In this document: positions 18,725 to 26,576 of the stretch, one piece after another
Position numbering within the stretch: the stretch's first letter is position 1
Layout: every line of letters starts with the position of its first letter
Assembly: GCF_009796745.1 (NCBI RefSeq)
Contig: NZ_CP047024.1
Coordinates: 2,170,001-2,234,000, forward strand
DNA: 64,000 nt
Reading direction: 5' to 3'
Source of the DNA: Paraglaciecola sp. L1A13
Lineage (GTDB): Bacteria; Pseudomonadota; Gammaproteobacteria; Enterobacterales; Alteromonadaceae
Made by a program: the position numbers and the translations under genes
Notes under the pieces: model-generated
Databases searched by the model: none
Told to the model about the DNA's origin: nothing
What the model saw: the letters and a program-made list of their open reading frames with translations, nothing else

Positions 18725-21268
18725 TTATTTAGCCATCTCACGCACCTTTTCTTCGAATTTTTCTGAAGTCAGTGGTTTTGCAATTATATAGCCTTGTATC
18801 CAGTCCGCACCTCGTAAACATTGCATTTGAGCGTCGGTTTCAACCCCTTCCGCTATGACATTAAGACTGAGTCGTTCAGCTAATGCTATTAACATTTCAC
18901 AAATGGCGAGACCACTGGTGGTTTTTGTCTGTGTGACAAAGCTACGGTCGATTTTGAGAATATCCAATGGAATTTTTTGTAAATAACTGAGTGATGAATA
19001 CCCAATGCCAAAATCATCAATTGCGACCAATACGCCCAAACTGCGAACTTTAGTGAGTGCTTTAATGGCAAGTTCTGGCTCTTCCATAAAGCTAGACTCA
19101 GTCACCTCTAATACCAAATTACTCGGTTTGAGTCCTGTATCTTGAAGGACCTCGGCAACCATATCGGCGAAATCTAATTTTGCCAGCTGTTTAGTTGATA
19201 TGTTGACGGCGATATTTTCCATTGCCAAACCATTGTCTTGCCATGTTTTAAGTTGCAAACAAGCTTCACGCAAGACCCATCGTCCCACATCGTTAATTAA
19301 ACCAGAACGTTCTAACATCGGAATAAATTCTGTAGGCATAACAAGACCAAAATCTGGGTGATGCCAACGCAGTAACGCTTCTGCAGCGTTGATTTTGGCA
19401 CTTTCAATATGCAACTCTGGCTGAAAAAGAATAAAGAACTGTTCTTCTTGGAGCGCTTCATGAAGCCCAGCCATCATCTTCAGTCTGCGTAACGCGTCTT
19501 CGGTTAACTCAGGGGAAAATGTGACTGATTGACCGCGACCAAGTCGCTTGGCCTCGTATAACGCTACATCTGCGTTGCGTAGCAATGTCGCGGTATGTTT
19601 ACCGTCGTTAGGATAATTCGCAACGCCCATACTTGCGTGGGCATAAATTTTTTCAATACCAATTTCAATTGGATCTTGCAGCGATGCCATTAACCTATCA
19701 ATTATAATTTTAACGACATGTTCATCGGGGAGCTCACTCAATATAATCAAAAACTCATCACCGCCAAGACGCCCCACAACACCATTCACTGTGGTCGTTG
19801 TTTGAGCCGCTCTATTTCGAAATATATTTGTTTTACAACTGTCATTATCAGACATGCGTAACACCGAATCCTCGTTTCTCAAAACACAACTAAAACGATG
19901 ACCAATTTCAATCAACATGCGATCTCCGGCTTCATGCCCCATACTGTCATTGACGTGTTTGAAATCGTCTAGATCAATCATTATGACCGCGAAGCACTGT
20001 CCGGGTTTGGTTGTCTTTAATACGGTATTTAAGTACAAACCTATCATTCTGCGATTAGGTAACCCTGTGAGTGGATCAATATCAGCTAATTCTTGCAACT
20101 GCGAGGCGTTATTTCGCTGAGATTTCAACACAGCACTGACTGCCAACCAAAGCAGAAGTAAGACCACGCTTAGAATGCCTACTTGAATGATAAAACTGTT
20201 GCGCGCAACCGCCATTTTAGCGTTCAGTATCGGCTGAGGAACATAATTATGCAGGACCCAATTACCAGGCCCAGACAGTGTTAGTTTGGCCTCAAAATGA
20301 TAAGCAGCCGTTTTTTGTATAGTAGTAAAATTTGTATTACGGCTATCAGTGACCTCAATCCCGTTAGTCTGCTCTTCGAGCAGGTAATTCACTGGAGGTG
20401 TATTTAAATCTAAACCTCGAATACTGTTAAGTAACGCGCGATCTTCATCGGTCACGGGTAAAACGGGCCAGCCAACCAGCGCCGCTTCAAGTACGTTAGT
20501 ACGTAGTACGGCGGTAACAAGTCCCTTGAATTGTCGATCATCAAGACCATAAATAGGAACGGACAACGTAAATCCATAGGTGTGTTTTACATGGCCATGA
20601 GATTTAGATAGAAATTGTGTATTGTCACAGGTTCGCAACAAACCTGAATTAATGACAGTAATACTGTCGAGGGACTGATTTGGCATATCAAAATTTTGCT
20701 GACGTAAATAATCCAACTGACGAACATAATCCTCGTATTCTTCGGTCTCATCCTCCTCAGGAAAATCTCCTTCATGGTGGCCGTCTAATGACATAGTCAG
20801 CTTAGCGAAATTATCAACAATGACATGATCAAACATCAAGAAAGGAACCTGACCAACTTCAGGGTTAAAGCCGTCATAAACAATATATATTTCAGATAAT
20901 GCAACTGAAGAGGCAACATGATTATAAAGCTGCTGCACGGTGTCGTAATTGGCTGCTGAAATAAGCCCCATTTCAACAATGTCTTCGTCATCAGAATTTC
21001 GATTACTAGGTGCGGTGTCGCGCACACCTGGCAGTAATGAAATCGTGCGCACGGAGTGATAGATTTGCTGCAGTATTCCTTCAATTTCAGTGGCTTTACC
21101 CTGAAGTGATATTTCTGCATCACGGGCTAGTGTTTCTCGAATACGCTGTTGCTCAGTGTTCCAATTACTCCAAAATAATGCGCTTGATAGCAGCCACAAC
21201 AAGATAAACCCCAATCCTATTGCCGGAAAAAAATAACGTTGGAGTTTTCTTTTTGTTAAAAAAGCCAT
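18725..21268 (-). CDS. Membrane GGDEF-EAL c-di-GMP protein with inserted segment
   Basis: This 847-residue inner-membrane protein has a TM helix at about 12-32, a periplasmic sensor (about 33-355, Cache-like, binding unknown), a second TM (about 358-380), GGDEF (about 400-590) and EAL (about 600-845). GGDEF reads RLGGDEFLIIL with the motif at residue 502. EAL shows AEALLRW, VLEVTESSFMEE, IDDFGIGYSSLSYLQ and DILKIDRSFV, the signatures of an active c-di-GMP phosphodiesterase. Between RNEDSVLR and LGGDEF about 29 extra residues are present (19769-19855), including SCKTNIFRNRAAQTTTTVNG. This separates the RxxD inhibitory site from GGDEF. Cyclase activity is therefore uncertain while phosphodiesterase activity is likely. 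Confidence 0.93.
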   Translation of the reverse strand: MAFLTKRKLQRYFFPAIGLGFILLWLLSSALFWSNWNTEQQRIRETLARDAEISLQGKATEIEGILQQIYHSVRTISLLPGVRDTAPSNRNSDDEDIVEMGLISAANYDTVQQLYNHVASSVALSEIYIVYDGFNPEVGQVPFLMFDHVIVDNFAKLTMSLDGHHEGDFPEEDETEEYEDYVRQLDYLRQQNFDMPNQSLDSITVINSGLLRTCDNTQFLSKSHGHVKHTYGFTLSVPIYGLDDRQFKGLVTAVLRTNVLEAALVGWPVLPVTDEDRALLNSIRGLDLNTPPVNYLLEEQTNGIEVTDSRNTNFTTIQKTAAYHFEAKLTLSGPGNWVLHNYVPQPILNAKMAVARNSFIIQVGILSVVLLLLWLAVSAVLKSQRNNASQLQELADIDPLTGLPNRRMIGLYLNTVLKTTKPGQCFAVIMIDLDDFKHVNDSMGHEAGDRMLIEIGHRFSCVLRNEDSVLRMSDNDSCKTNIFRNRAAQTTTTVNGVVGRLGGDEFLIILSELPDEHVVKIIIDRLMASLQDPIEIGIEKIYAHASMGVANYPNDGKHTATLLRNADVALYEAKRLGRGQSVTFSPELTEDALRRLKMMAGLHEALQEEQFFILFQPELHIESAKINAAEALLRWHHPDFGLVMPTEFIPMLERSGLINDVGRWVLREACLQLKTWQDNGLAMENIAVNISTKQLAKLDFADMVAEVLQDTGLKPSNLVLEVTESSFMEEPELAIKALTKVRSLGVLVAIDDFGIGYSSLSYLQKIPLDILKIDRSFVTQTKTTSGLAICEMLIALAERLSLNVIAEGVETDAQMQCLRGADWIQGYIIAKPLTSEKFEEKVREMAK

Positions 21269-21763
21269 AAAAAGGTAAATCCAATAATGTAATAACCGCG
21301 AGTCATATAGATTGTTTTGGTCCTTTGGTTCAGTAACTGCTTCAGTAACTGTTCCAGTAATTTGATCAGTAACATGAACACCATAATGGAAAAAATAGAT
21401 ACCATACTAATATACTGCAAAATCATAGTATTGCGACTACCTAATAGTATTAATCTAGGCATATTTCGAAGTGAGAGCTCGGCAACATTGCCAGGTTATA
21501 AAATTACGATCTATTTTAGGAATATCGAGCGGGGCGGTCTGTGAATAGTAGCCCATTTTCCGTTCTAACATGCGTAAAGACCTTTCATTTAGCTAAACCT
21601 TAAAGGTGTCAGTGATAGACGCAATGCAATCAAGGCCTTCAAAGCAGATCACAGAAGAATAAAGCTAAAAAAGGTCCTAAAAGTCAATAAGCTCTATACG
21701 CCCCACAACTAACAACACTCAGTGAAGTCAACAAGAGTAGCTAAATGTGTTTATTATAAACAT
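21269..21763. other. Gene-poor interval with short tandem repeats
   Basis: About 500 bp lie upstream of the GGDEF-EAL gene and downstream of the Usp gene. A 68-codon minus-strand reading frame overlaps the GGDEF-EAL start, but its leucine-rich run (LLEQLLKQLLNQ) is simply the translation of the 12-bp repeats, and I do not call it a gene. No RNA gene was recognised. Confidence 0.5.
21331..21378. repeat. Four tandem 12-bp repeats (CAGTAAnnnnnn)
   Basis: Four consecutive 12-bp units begin with CAGTAA: two nearly identical (CAGTAACTGCTT, CAGTAACTGTTC) and two degenerate (CAGTAATTTGAT, CAGTAACATGAA). They lie 60-110 bp upstream of the GGDEF-EAL start codon. The 12-bp period is close to one helical turn, so they could be an array of regulator half-sites or a plain slippage tract. 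Confidence 0.7.
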
Positions 21764-21795
21764 CAAAAGCGAGAAGCAGACGCGTCTCGCTTTTG
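21764..21795 (-). terminator. Intrinsic terminator after the Usp gene
   Basis: A perfect 11-bp stem CAAAAGCGAGA/TCTCGCTTTTG with a 10-nt loop lies 41 bp beyond the stop codon of the universal stress protein gene. A T-tract is formed by the TTTTG arm. Confidence 0.8.
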
Positions 21796-21836
21796 GAATA
21801 ATCACAGCGCGGTAAAATATCACTTTAGTACTTAAG

Positions 21837-22808
21837 CTACGAAACCGGGGAAACGAAGTCTCTGGGCTTAATGGCAAGTACCGAACATTGGAGTTGTGAC
21901 AGTACATTTTCTGCAGTATTACCGATAAGAATACCAGCAATTCCAGAGCGCGCGACTGTACCCATTATGACTAAATCAGCATTAATAGCCTCTGCCAATT
22001 TGGGTAGCTCATGACTAGGGGTGCCCTGAACAAGTTGGGTCTTAGGCGACAAATACTCAAACAGTTCAGCCCCTATATTAAGCTTTAACGCTTCTATAAG
22101 TGCATTCATTTTATACTGCCTATTACGGTATTCTGTCTCAAATAACTCTTTCTCAATTTTGTCTGGCTGATCGGCCCAAAGACTGATATATCCAGAGTGC
22201 GGTACATCGAAAACGTTTACTAAATGCAGTGTAGTGAAATCTGAAAGGGACAGCGAAATGGAGCATTGTATTAATTTTTGGTTTAACTCATCGTTGTAGC
22301 TATATTCATATTTATCAAAGTCGTCATCAAAGTCGATTGCCACCATAATATTTTTGTATGCAGACTTTTCATTTTTTTTCATTAACAAAACCGGACATGG
22401 GCATTTACGCAATAGATGCATATCTTCGCTACCAAAAAGACGTTCAAGCCAATCAATACTTTCTACCTCTTTAAGTAACAAATCATATTTATGCGCTTTT
22501 ACTGCGCGAATGACCTCGATGTACTTTTTCCCAATCTTTACCTCAGTTTTTATATCGAGTGCAGCGTCTAAAGAAGCGATAAGAACTTGTAATTTGGCAT
22601 GCTCTCGGGCAATAACCTTATTTTGCAGCTCTTTTTCACTGCTGTTTGTTAATTTCGAAGAAATAACCGTCGGCATATTTGGAATTATTCTCATCAAGGT
22701 TAAATCTGCCTGATTTATCCTCGCTAAACTGACAGCACGAAGGAATGTTGTTGATGATTCATTCATACGGTCACTGAGAACATAAACAATATTGTTAAAC
22801 TTTTTCAT
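21837..22808 (-). CDS. Tandem-domain universal stress protein (UspE-like)
   Basis: This 323-residue cytoplasmic protein has two UspA domains (about 3-150 and 155-318). The first ends in CPCPVLLMKKNEK. The second carries the ATP-binding loop GTVARSGIAGILIGNTAENVL, which fits the G2xG9xG(S/T) pattern, followed by CSVLAIKP. Two-domain Usps act in stress survival and are often linked to membrane-energy or motility functions. AAGGAG lies just before the ATG. The gene starts 24 nt after a CPA2 antiporter gene on the same strand, suggesting an operon in which Usp modulates or accompanies ion exchange; that link is inferred. Confidence 0.93.
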   Translation of the reverse strand: MKKFNNIVYVLSDRMNESSTTFLRAVSLARINQADLTLMRIIPNMPTVISSKLTNSSEKELQNKVIAREHAKLQVLIASLDAALDIKTEVKIGKKYIEVIRAVKAHKYDLLLKEVESIDWLERLFGSEDMHLLRKCPCPVLLMKKNEKSAYKNIMVAIDFDDDFDKYEYSYNDELNQKLIQCSISLSLSDFTTLHLVNVFDVPHSGYISLWADQPDKIEKELFETEYRNRQYKMNALIEALKLNIGAELFEYLSPKTQLVQGTPSHELPKLAEAINADLVIMGTVARSGIAGILIGNTAENVLSQLQCSVLAIKPRDFVSPVS

Positions 22809-22832
22809 AGAATCTCCTTATCACTTCTGTAG

Positions 22833-24515
22833 TCACTTTGACCGAGTGTCAAGTCCTTCGAGCAATAGCTCGACAGCTCGGTCAGCTGCATCTTGAAATG
22901 GTTCCAGCACTAGATTTATTGCTAAACCCTCTAGTTCCTTGGTTTCTTGCTTACTCTGGGATACTACTGCCAGTTTCCCAGTAAAATCACTCGAAACTAT
23001 TGCCTGCAATATGGTATTTCTTGTGTCTTCATAGGTTAGTCCACTGTGGTGGTGCGGAATGGTCGAGACAATCCACTGTGCGTGGCGTAGAGGGAGTTCC
23101 TGTAAAAAATCGGAGTCAGTTACGTCTCCATATGCCGTATCCACGGATAATTGTCCCCAGTGCTTAGTAACCGACGGGTTAAAATCCACCCCTAGTACAT
23201 TAACGCCTTTATCTATGAGGCGAGCAGCGATAGCGGTTCCTAAACGGCCTAACCCGAGAATGATAACTTGGTGGTGATCATCGGATTGATGTTCCGATAA
23301 TTGCTCGCGCTTGGTATCTTTTCGTTCAAATACATCTAACAGCGGCTCAAAGATGGCGTAAAGTTGGTGAGAGTAGGTAATCATGTAAGTCGATAAAGTG
23401 ATCGTTATCATACCTATTAATGTCACCAAGCCGAGAATGTCTTGTGCCAGATGCCCCAGGCTGATACCCATCGCAATAAAAATAAGTGAAAATTCGCTAA
23501 TTTGGGCAACCGTTAGCCCCGCCAAAAAGCTCGTTCTTTTTCGATAACCCATTATGCCCATGATAATTAATACGATGAGCGGGTTACCAATCAGAACAAA
23601 CAATGAAAATACTATGGCATCCGATACATGCGAGCCCAATAGGGAAAGGTCAAGATTGGCACCTAAGGCTATAAAGAAAAATAGCAGTAAGAAGTCACGC
23701 AGGGGCGCCAATCTTGCCGCTATGCTTTCTCGATAAGGTGTTGACGCTAGCGCTACGCCAGCCAACAAGCCACCAACTTCCATTCCAAGCCCCACCATGC
23801 TTCCTATCGTTGCAAACAGTGCAGCTTGAGCAATCGCGTAGATGAGTAACAACTCTTTATTTTTAGCAATCTGTTCAGTGAGCGGGTTAGCAATATATCG
23901 AACGAATATGATAACAAATGATAAAAGCCCAATGCCTGACAGTGCCACTTGCAATATAGAGCCATTAGCTTCACGTTCATGACCGGCCCCTATACCAATT
24001 GTTGCCAGAACGATCATAGCCATGACGACGACAAGATCTTGAACAATCAAAAAACCAAGTGCAATTTGACCGTGTAACGAATCAATTTCGCGTTTATCAG
24101 ATAGAATTTTTACAATGATAATTGTGGAAGAAAAGGTTAAGGCTACGGCGACATATGTGCTGGTAACGCGGTCTAAGCCAACAGCAAGCCCAATGAAATA
24201 TCCAATAATTGAGGTAAATAACACTTGCCCAAGACCAGTAAATACGGATACAACACCGATAGAACGAATAAGTTTTACATCGAGTTTAATACCGACCAAA
24301 AATAACAGAACTGCAATACCCAATTCAGAAAGCAGTGAAATTTGTTCTTTTGAATGCACAATATCCAGTGCAGACGGACCAGAAAGCAAACCTACGGCGA
24401 TAAAGCTAACGATAAGAGGTTGCCTGAGTAATGATCCTATAAAACCAATAACCGCCGCCAGTACCAATAGGGTAGCAATCTCAGAGAAAGCCGACTGCGT
24501 AATAACCTCAACCAT
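22833..24515 (-). CDS. CPA2-family monovalent cation:proton antiporter (Kef-like)
   Basis: This 560-residue inner-membrane exchanger has about 12-13 hydrophobic segments over residues 1-380, including IGFIGSLLRQPLIVSFIAVG, ALTFSSTIIIVKILSDKRE and GFLIVQDLVVVMAM, as in KefB/KefC and related proteins. A cytosolic RCK_N/TrkA-N domain (about 410-545) begins with VIILGLGRLGTAIAARLI and carries YGDVTDSDFL, a nucleotide-binding Rossmann fold. It would exchange K+ or Na+ for protons under pH or electrophile stress. It is first in a two-gene operon with the Usp gene. No separate KefF/KefG-type ancillary gene was seen nearby. Confidence 0.93.
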   Translation of the reverse strand: MVEVITQSAFSEIATLLVLAAVIGFIGSLLRQPLIVSFIAVGLLSGPSALDIVHSKEQISLLSELGIAVLLFLVGIKLDVKLIRSIGVVSVFTGLGQVLFTSIIGYFIGLAVGLDRVTSTYVAVALTFSSTIIIVKILSDKREIDSLHGQIALGFLIVQDLVVVMAMIVLATIGIGAGHEREANGSILQVALSGIGLLSFVIIFVRYIANPLTEQIAKNKELLLIYAIAQAALFATIGSMVGLGMEVGGLLAGVALASTPYRESIAARLAPLRDFLLLFFFIALGANLDLSLLGSHVSDAIVFSLFVLIGNPLIVLIIMGIMGYRKRTSFLAGLTVAQISEFSLIFIAMGISLGHLAQDILGLVTLIGMITITLSTYMITYSHQLYAIFEPLLDVFERKDTKREQLSEHQSDDHHQVIILGLGRLGTAIAARLIDKGVNVLGVDFNPSVTKHWGQLSVDTAYGDVTDSDFLQELPLRHAQWIVSTIPHHHSGLTYEDTRNTILQAIVSSDFTGKLAVVSQSKQETKELEGLAINLVLEPFQDAADRAVELLLEGLDTRSK

Positions 24516-24645
24516 ATTCGATTCCCCAATTCAGATTTCAATTGTCATGTTATTATTAATCCAGTAATGACGTTCATGGATAGGTATATTTTTCTCTGAG
24601 CGATAGCGAAGAAAATTACTCAAACGAAAAAAATTTTCTATAAAA

Positions 24646-24834
24646 CTAATGTCGGCATGTGCGCCTTGGTTGAGCGCAATACTCAACAGGGCTAACAAAG
24701 TTGCCTATCGCAGCAAAAATAAATTCCCATCGTAAAGTACACTTAAACATTGTGGGCTTATCAGCCAGCAAATTTAGGGCAATCAAATAAACGAACCAAG
24801 ATAGCACTATCGATAAGGCGCCTAATTTTTTCAC
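24646..24834 (-). CDS. Small hydrophobic protein (hypothetical)
   Basis: A possible 62-residue protein starts from GTG (KKLGALSIVLSWFVYLIALN), with AGGGA about 9 nt upstream. The first 25 residues would form a membrane helix or signal anchor. The C-terminus (EYCAQPRRTCRH) does not look like a domain and may be frame-shifted relative to an ancestor. I recognise no family. It lies 131 bp upstream of the antiporter gene on the same strand. Weak call. Confidence 0.35.
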   Translation of the reverse strand: MKKLGALSIVLSWFVYLIALNLLADKPTMFKCTLRWEFIFAAIGNFVSPVEYCAQPRRTCRH

Positions 24835-25569
24835 CGCTAATTTCCCTTTTGATAAGCCAAAGTTAATCCTGCAGATAATAATTGCAAGCCGAGTAATGTA
24901 AAAGTTTTAGTGCTAGTTCGACTTGATCCTAGTCAATTTTATTGTCTCAAAATAGATTTTTAAGGGTAATTTTTTATGGCGGACAAAATAGCTTTATTTG
25001 ATATTAGTCTGCAAGTGGCGTTTCTAAAGGTATGGGCATTTTATAAGGTGAAAACTCACCCGTAAATAAGGTGGTGTTAGGCTTAAAATAGCATTAGTCA
25101 TAGACATAGTGCATCAAGTTCAAGTGGCTTAGCCAAATTTGTGTGAACGCATCGAAGACACTTGATGAACATTAATGAGTAGCACATAAGCATATTTTAT
25201 ATTCTGCCCATCTTTTTAGTTATTAAATGTAGTGGGCATTTTTTATAAAATTCTGGTTTTTTTTAATTTAATATCCGACAAAGTATTCAACAGTAACCCA
25301 ATTTGTAAAAAACGATTATCAACTCCTTTATGCAAAACATGAAGGTTGCTCACCGACATCATATTCAAGTACTGACAAAGCTGCGACTTACGCTGCGAGA
25401 GGCCTAAAGGTAAAACCTGAAACCAGCATGATTAATTTTTGATTATGGTTGCTCAAATTGATCTGTGTCTACGATTCATCTTCCATGATCTTGTAAACTA
25501 ACAATACTCTGGTTATTCCCAAGACGATTAATTCGTCGTCTCCATCCTATTTTCAATAAGGACACAGGT
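24835..25569. other. 735-bp intergenic region, no confident gene
   Basis: AT-rich sequence upstream of the SDR gene. I found no coding stretch I would support. Visible structure is limited to the hairpin at 25205-25244 and an inverted pair around CATCAAG (25107-25113) and CTTGATG (25161-25167). It probably holds the SDR promoter and possibly a small RNA ending at that hairpin. Confidence 0.5.
25205..25244 (+). terminator. Possible intrinsic terminator without an assigned transcript
   Basis: TGCCCA pairs with TGGGCA across a 22-nt loop, followed by a run of Ts. No annotated gene precedes it on the plus strand for more than 7 kb, so if it is real it may end an unannotated small transcript. Confidence 0.35.
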
Positions 25570-26349
25570 ATGTCATTAAACAGTAAAGTCGCGCTAGTAA
25601 CAGGCGCAGGTCAAGGAATCGGGCGCGCCATTGCATTGCGTTTAGCACAAGATGGAGCAGACATAGCAATTGTTGATCTAAACACAGAAAAGATGCTGGC
25701 AGTGTCTCGTGAGATTGAAATCTTGGGGCGAAAAGCGACAACTTTCAAAGCGGATGTCAGTGATCAGAAACAAGTGTATGCGGCCATTGAACATACAGAA
25801 AAAACCTTGGGTGGATTCGATATTATGGTGAATAACGCAGGTATTGCGCAAGTGCAAGCCATTGCTGATATTACCCAAGAGGAAATGGATAAAATTCAAA
25901 AAATTAATGTAAATGGCACGCTTTGGGGGATACAGGCAGCGGCAAAAAAATTCATCGAACGTAAGCAAAAAGGAAAAATCATCAACGCGTCTTCCATTGC
26001 TGGTCACAACGGATTTGCGTTACTGGGCGCCTATTCAGCAACTAAATTTGCGGTGCGTGCGTTAACACAGGCAGCTGCGCAGGAATATGCCAGTGCAGGT
26101 ATCACAGTAAATGCATATTGTCCCGGTGTGGTTGGGACTGATATGTGGGTGGAGATTGATAAACGCTTTTCCGAAATTACCGGCGCACCCGAAGGTGAAA
26201 CGTATAAAAAATATGTGGAAGGTATTGCATTAGGACGAGCACAAACTCCAGTAGACGTGGCTAACTTTGTTTCATACTTAGCGAGTTCAGACTCTGATTA
26301 TATGACAGGTCAAGCACCTCTGATTGATGGTGGAATGGTTTACCGTTAA
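25570..26349 (+). CDS. Short-chain dehydrogenase, acetoin (diacetyl) reductase-like
   Basis: This 259-residue classical SDR has the nucleotide motif TGAGQGIGRAIA, the NNAGIA motif, and catalytic Ser142, Tyr155 and Lys159 (NASSIAGHNGF..., AYSATK). The combination GGFDIMVNNAGIA, GTLWGIQAAAKKF and DSDYMTGQAPLIDGGMVYR closely follows BudC-type acetoin reductase/2,3-butanediol dehydrogenase, which reduces diacetyl or acetoin with NADH. Asp at the end of beta-2 (IVDLN) fits NAD(H) preference. AAGGAC precedes the ATG. It is followed by alpha-glucan phosphorylase and a proton-pumping ATPase, suggesting a low-oxygen or acid-stress context. The exact substrate is inferred. Confidence 0.9.
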   Translation: MSLNSKVALVTGAGQGIGRAIALRLAQDGADIAIVDLNTEKMLAVSREIEILGRKATTFKADVSDQKQVYAAIEHTEKTLGGFDIMVNNAGIAQVQAIADITQEEMDKIQKINVNGTLWGIQAAAKKFIERKQKGKIINASSIAGHNGFALLGAYSATKFAVRALTQAAAQEYASAGITVNAYCPGVVGTDMWVEIDKRFSEITGAPEGETYKKYVEGIALGRAQTPVDVANFVSYLASSDSDYMTGQAPLIDGGMVYR

Positions 26350-26576
26350 TCGATGACCTAAAAGTTCACCAGTAATTTCTTGTATGGATCGTAATAACTT
26401 GAATTTACGCAACGTACAAAGTCGATTTTCAATATATTGTTGGATGATGTTCGGACTATTAGTGGTGATCATTTAAAATGCCAATCGTTCGGCAGGCTAA
26501 GCGTTTAATTGACAAAACAGCTGAGATAGAAACTCGGTGCAAAACAATGCCCCCAACAGATTCAACAGGAAACAAA

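Noticed and set aside
21256..21462. A 68-codon hydrophobic minus-strand frame upstream of the GGDEF-EAL gene
   Set aside because: It overlaps the next gene start, lacks a clear ribosome-binding site, and its leucine-rich part is the translation of a tandem repeat.
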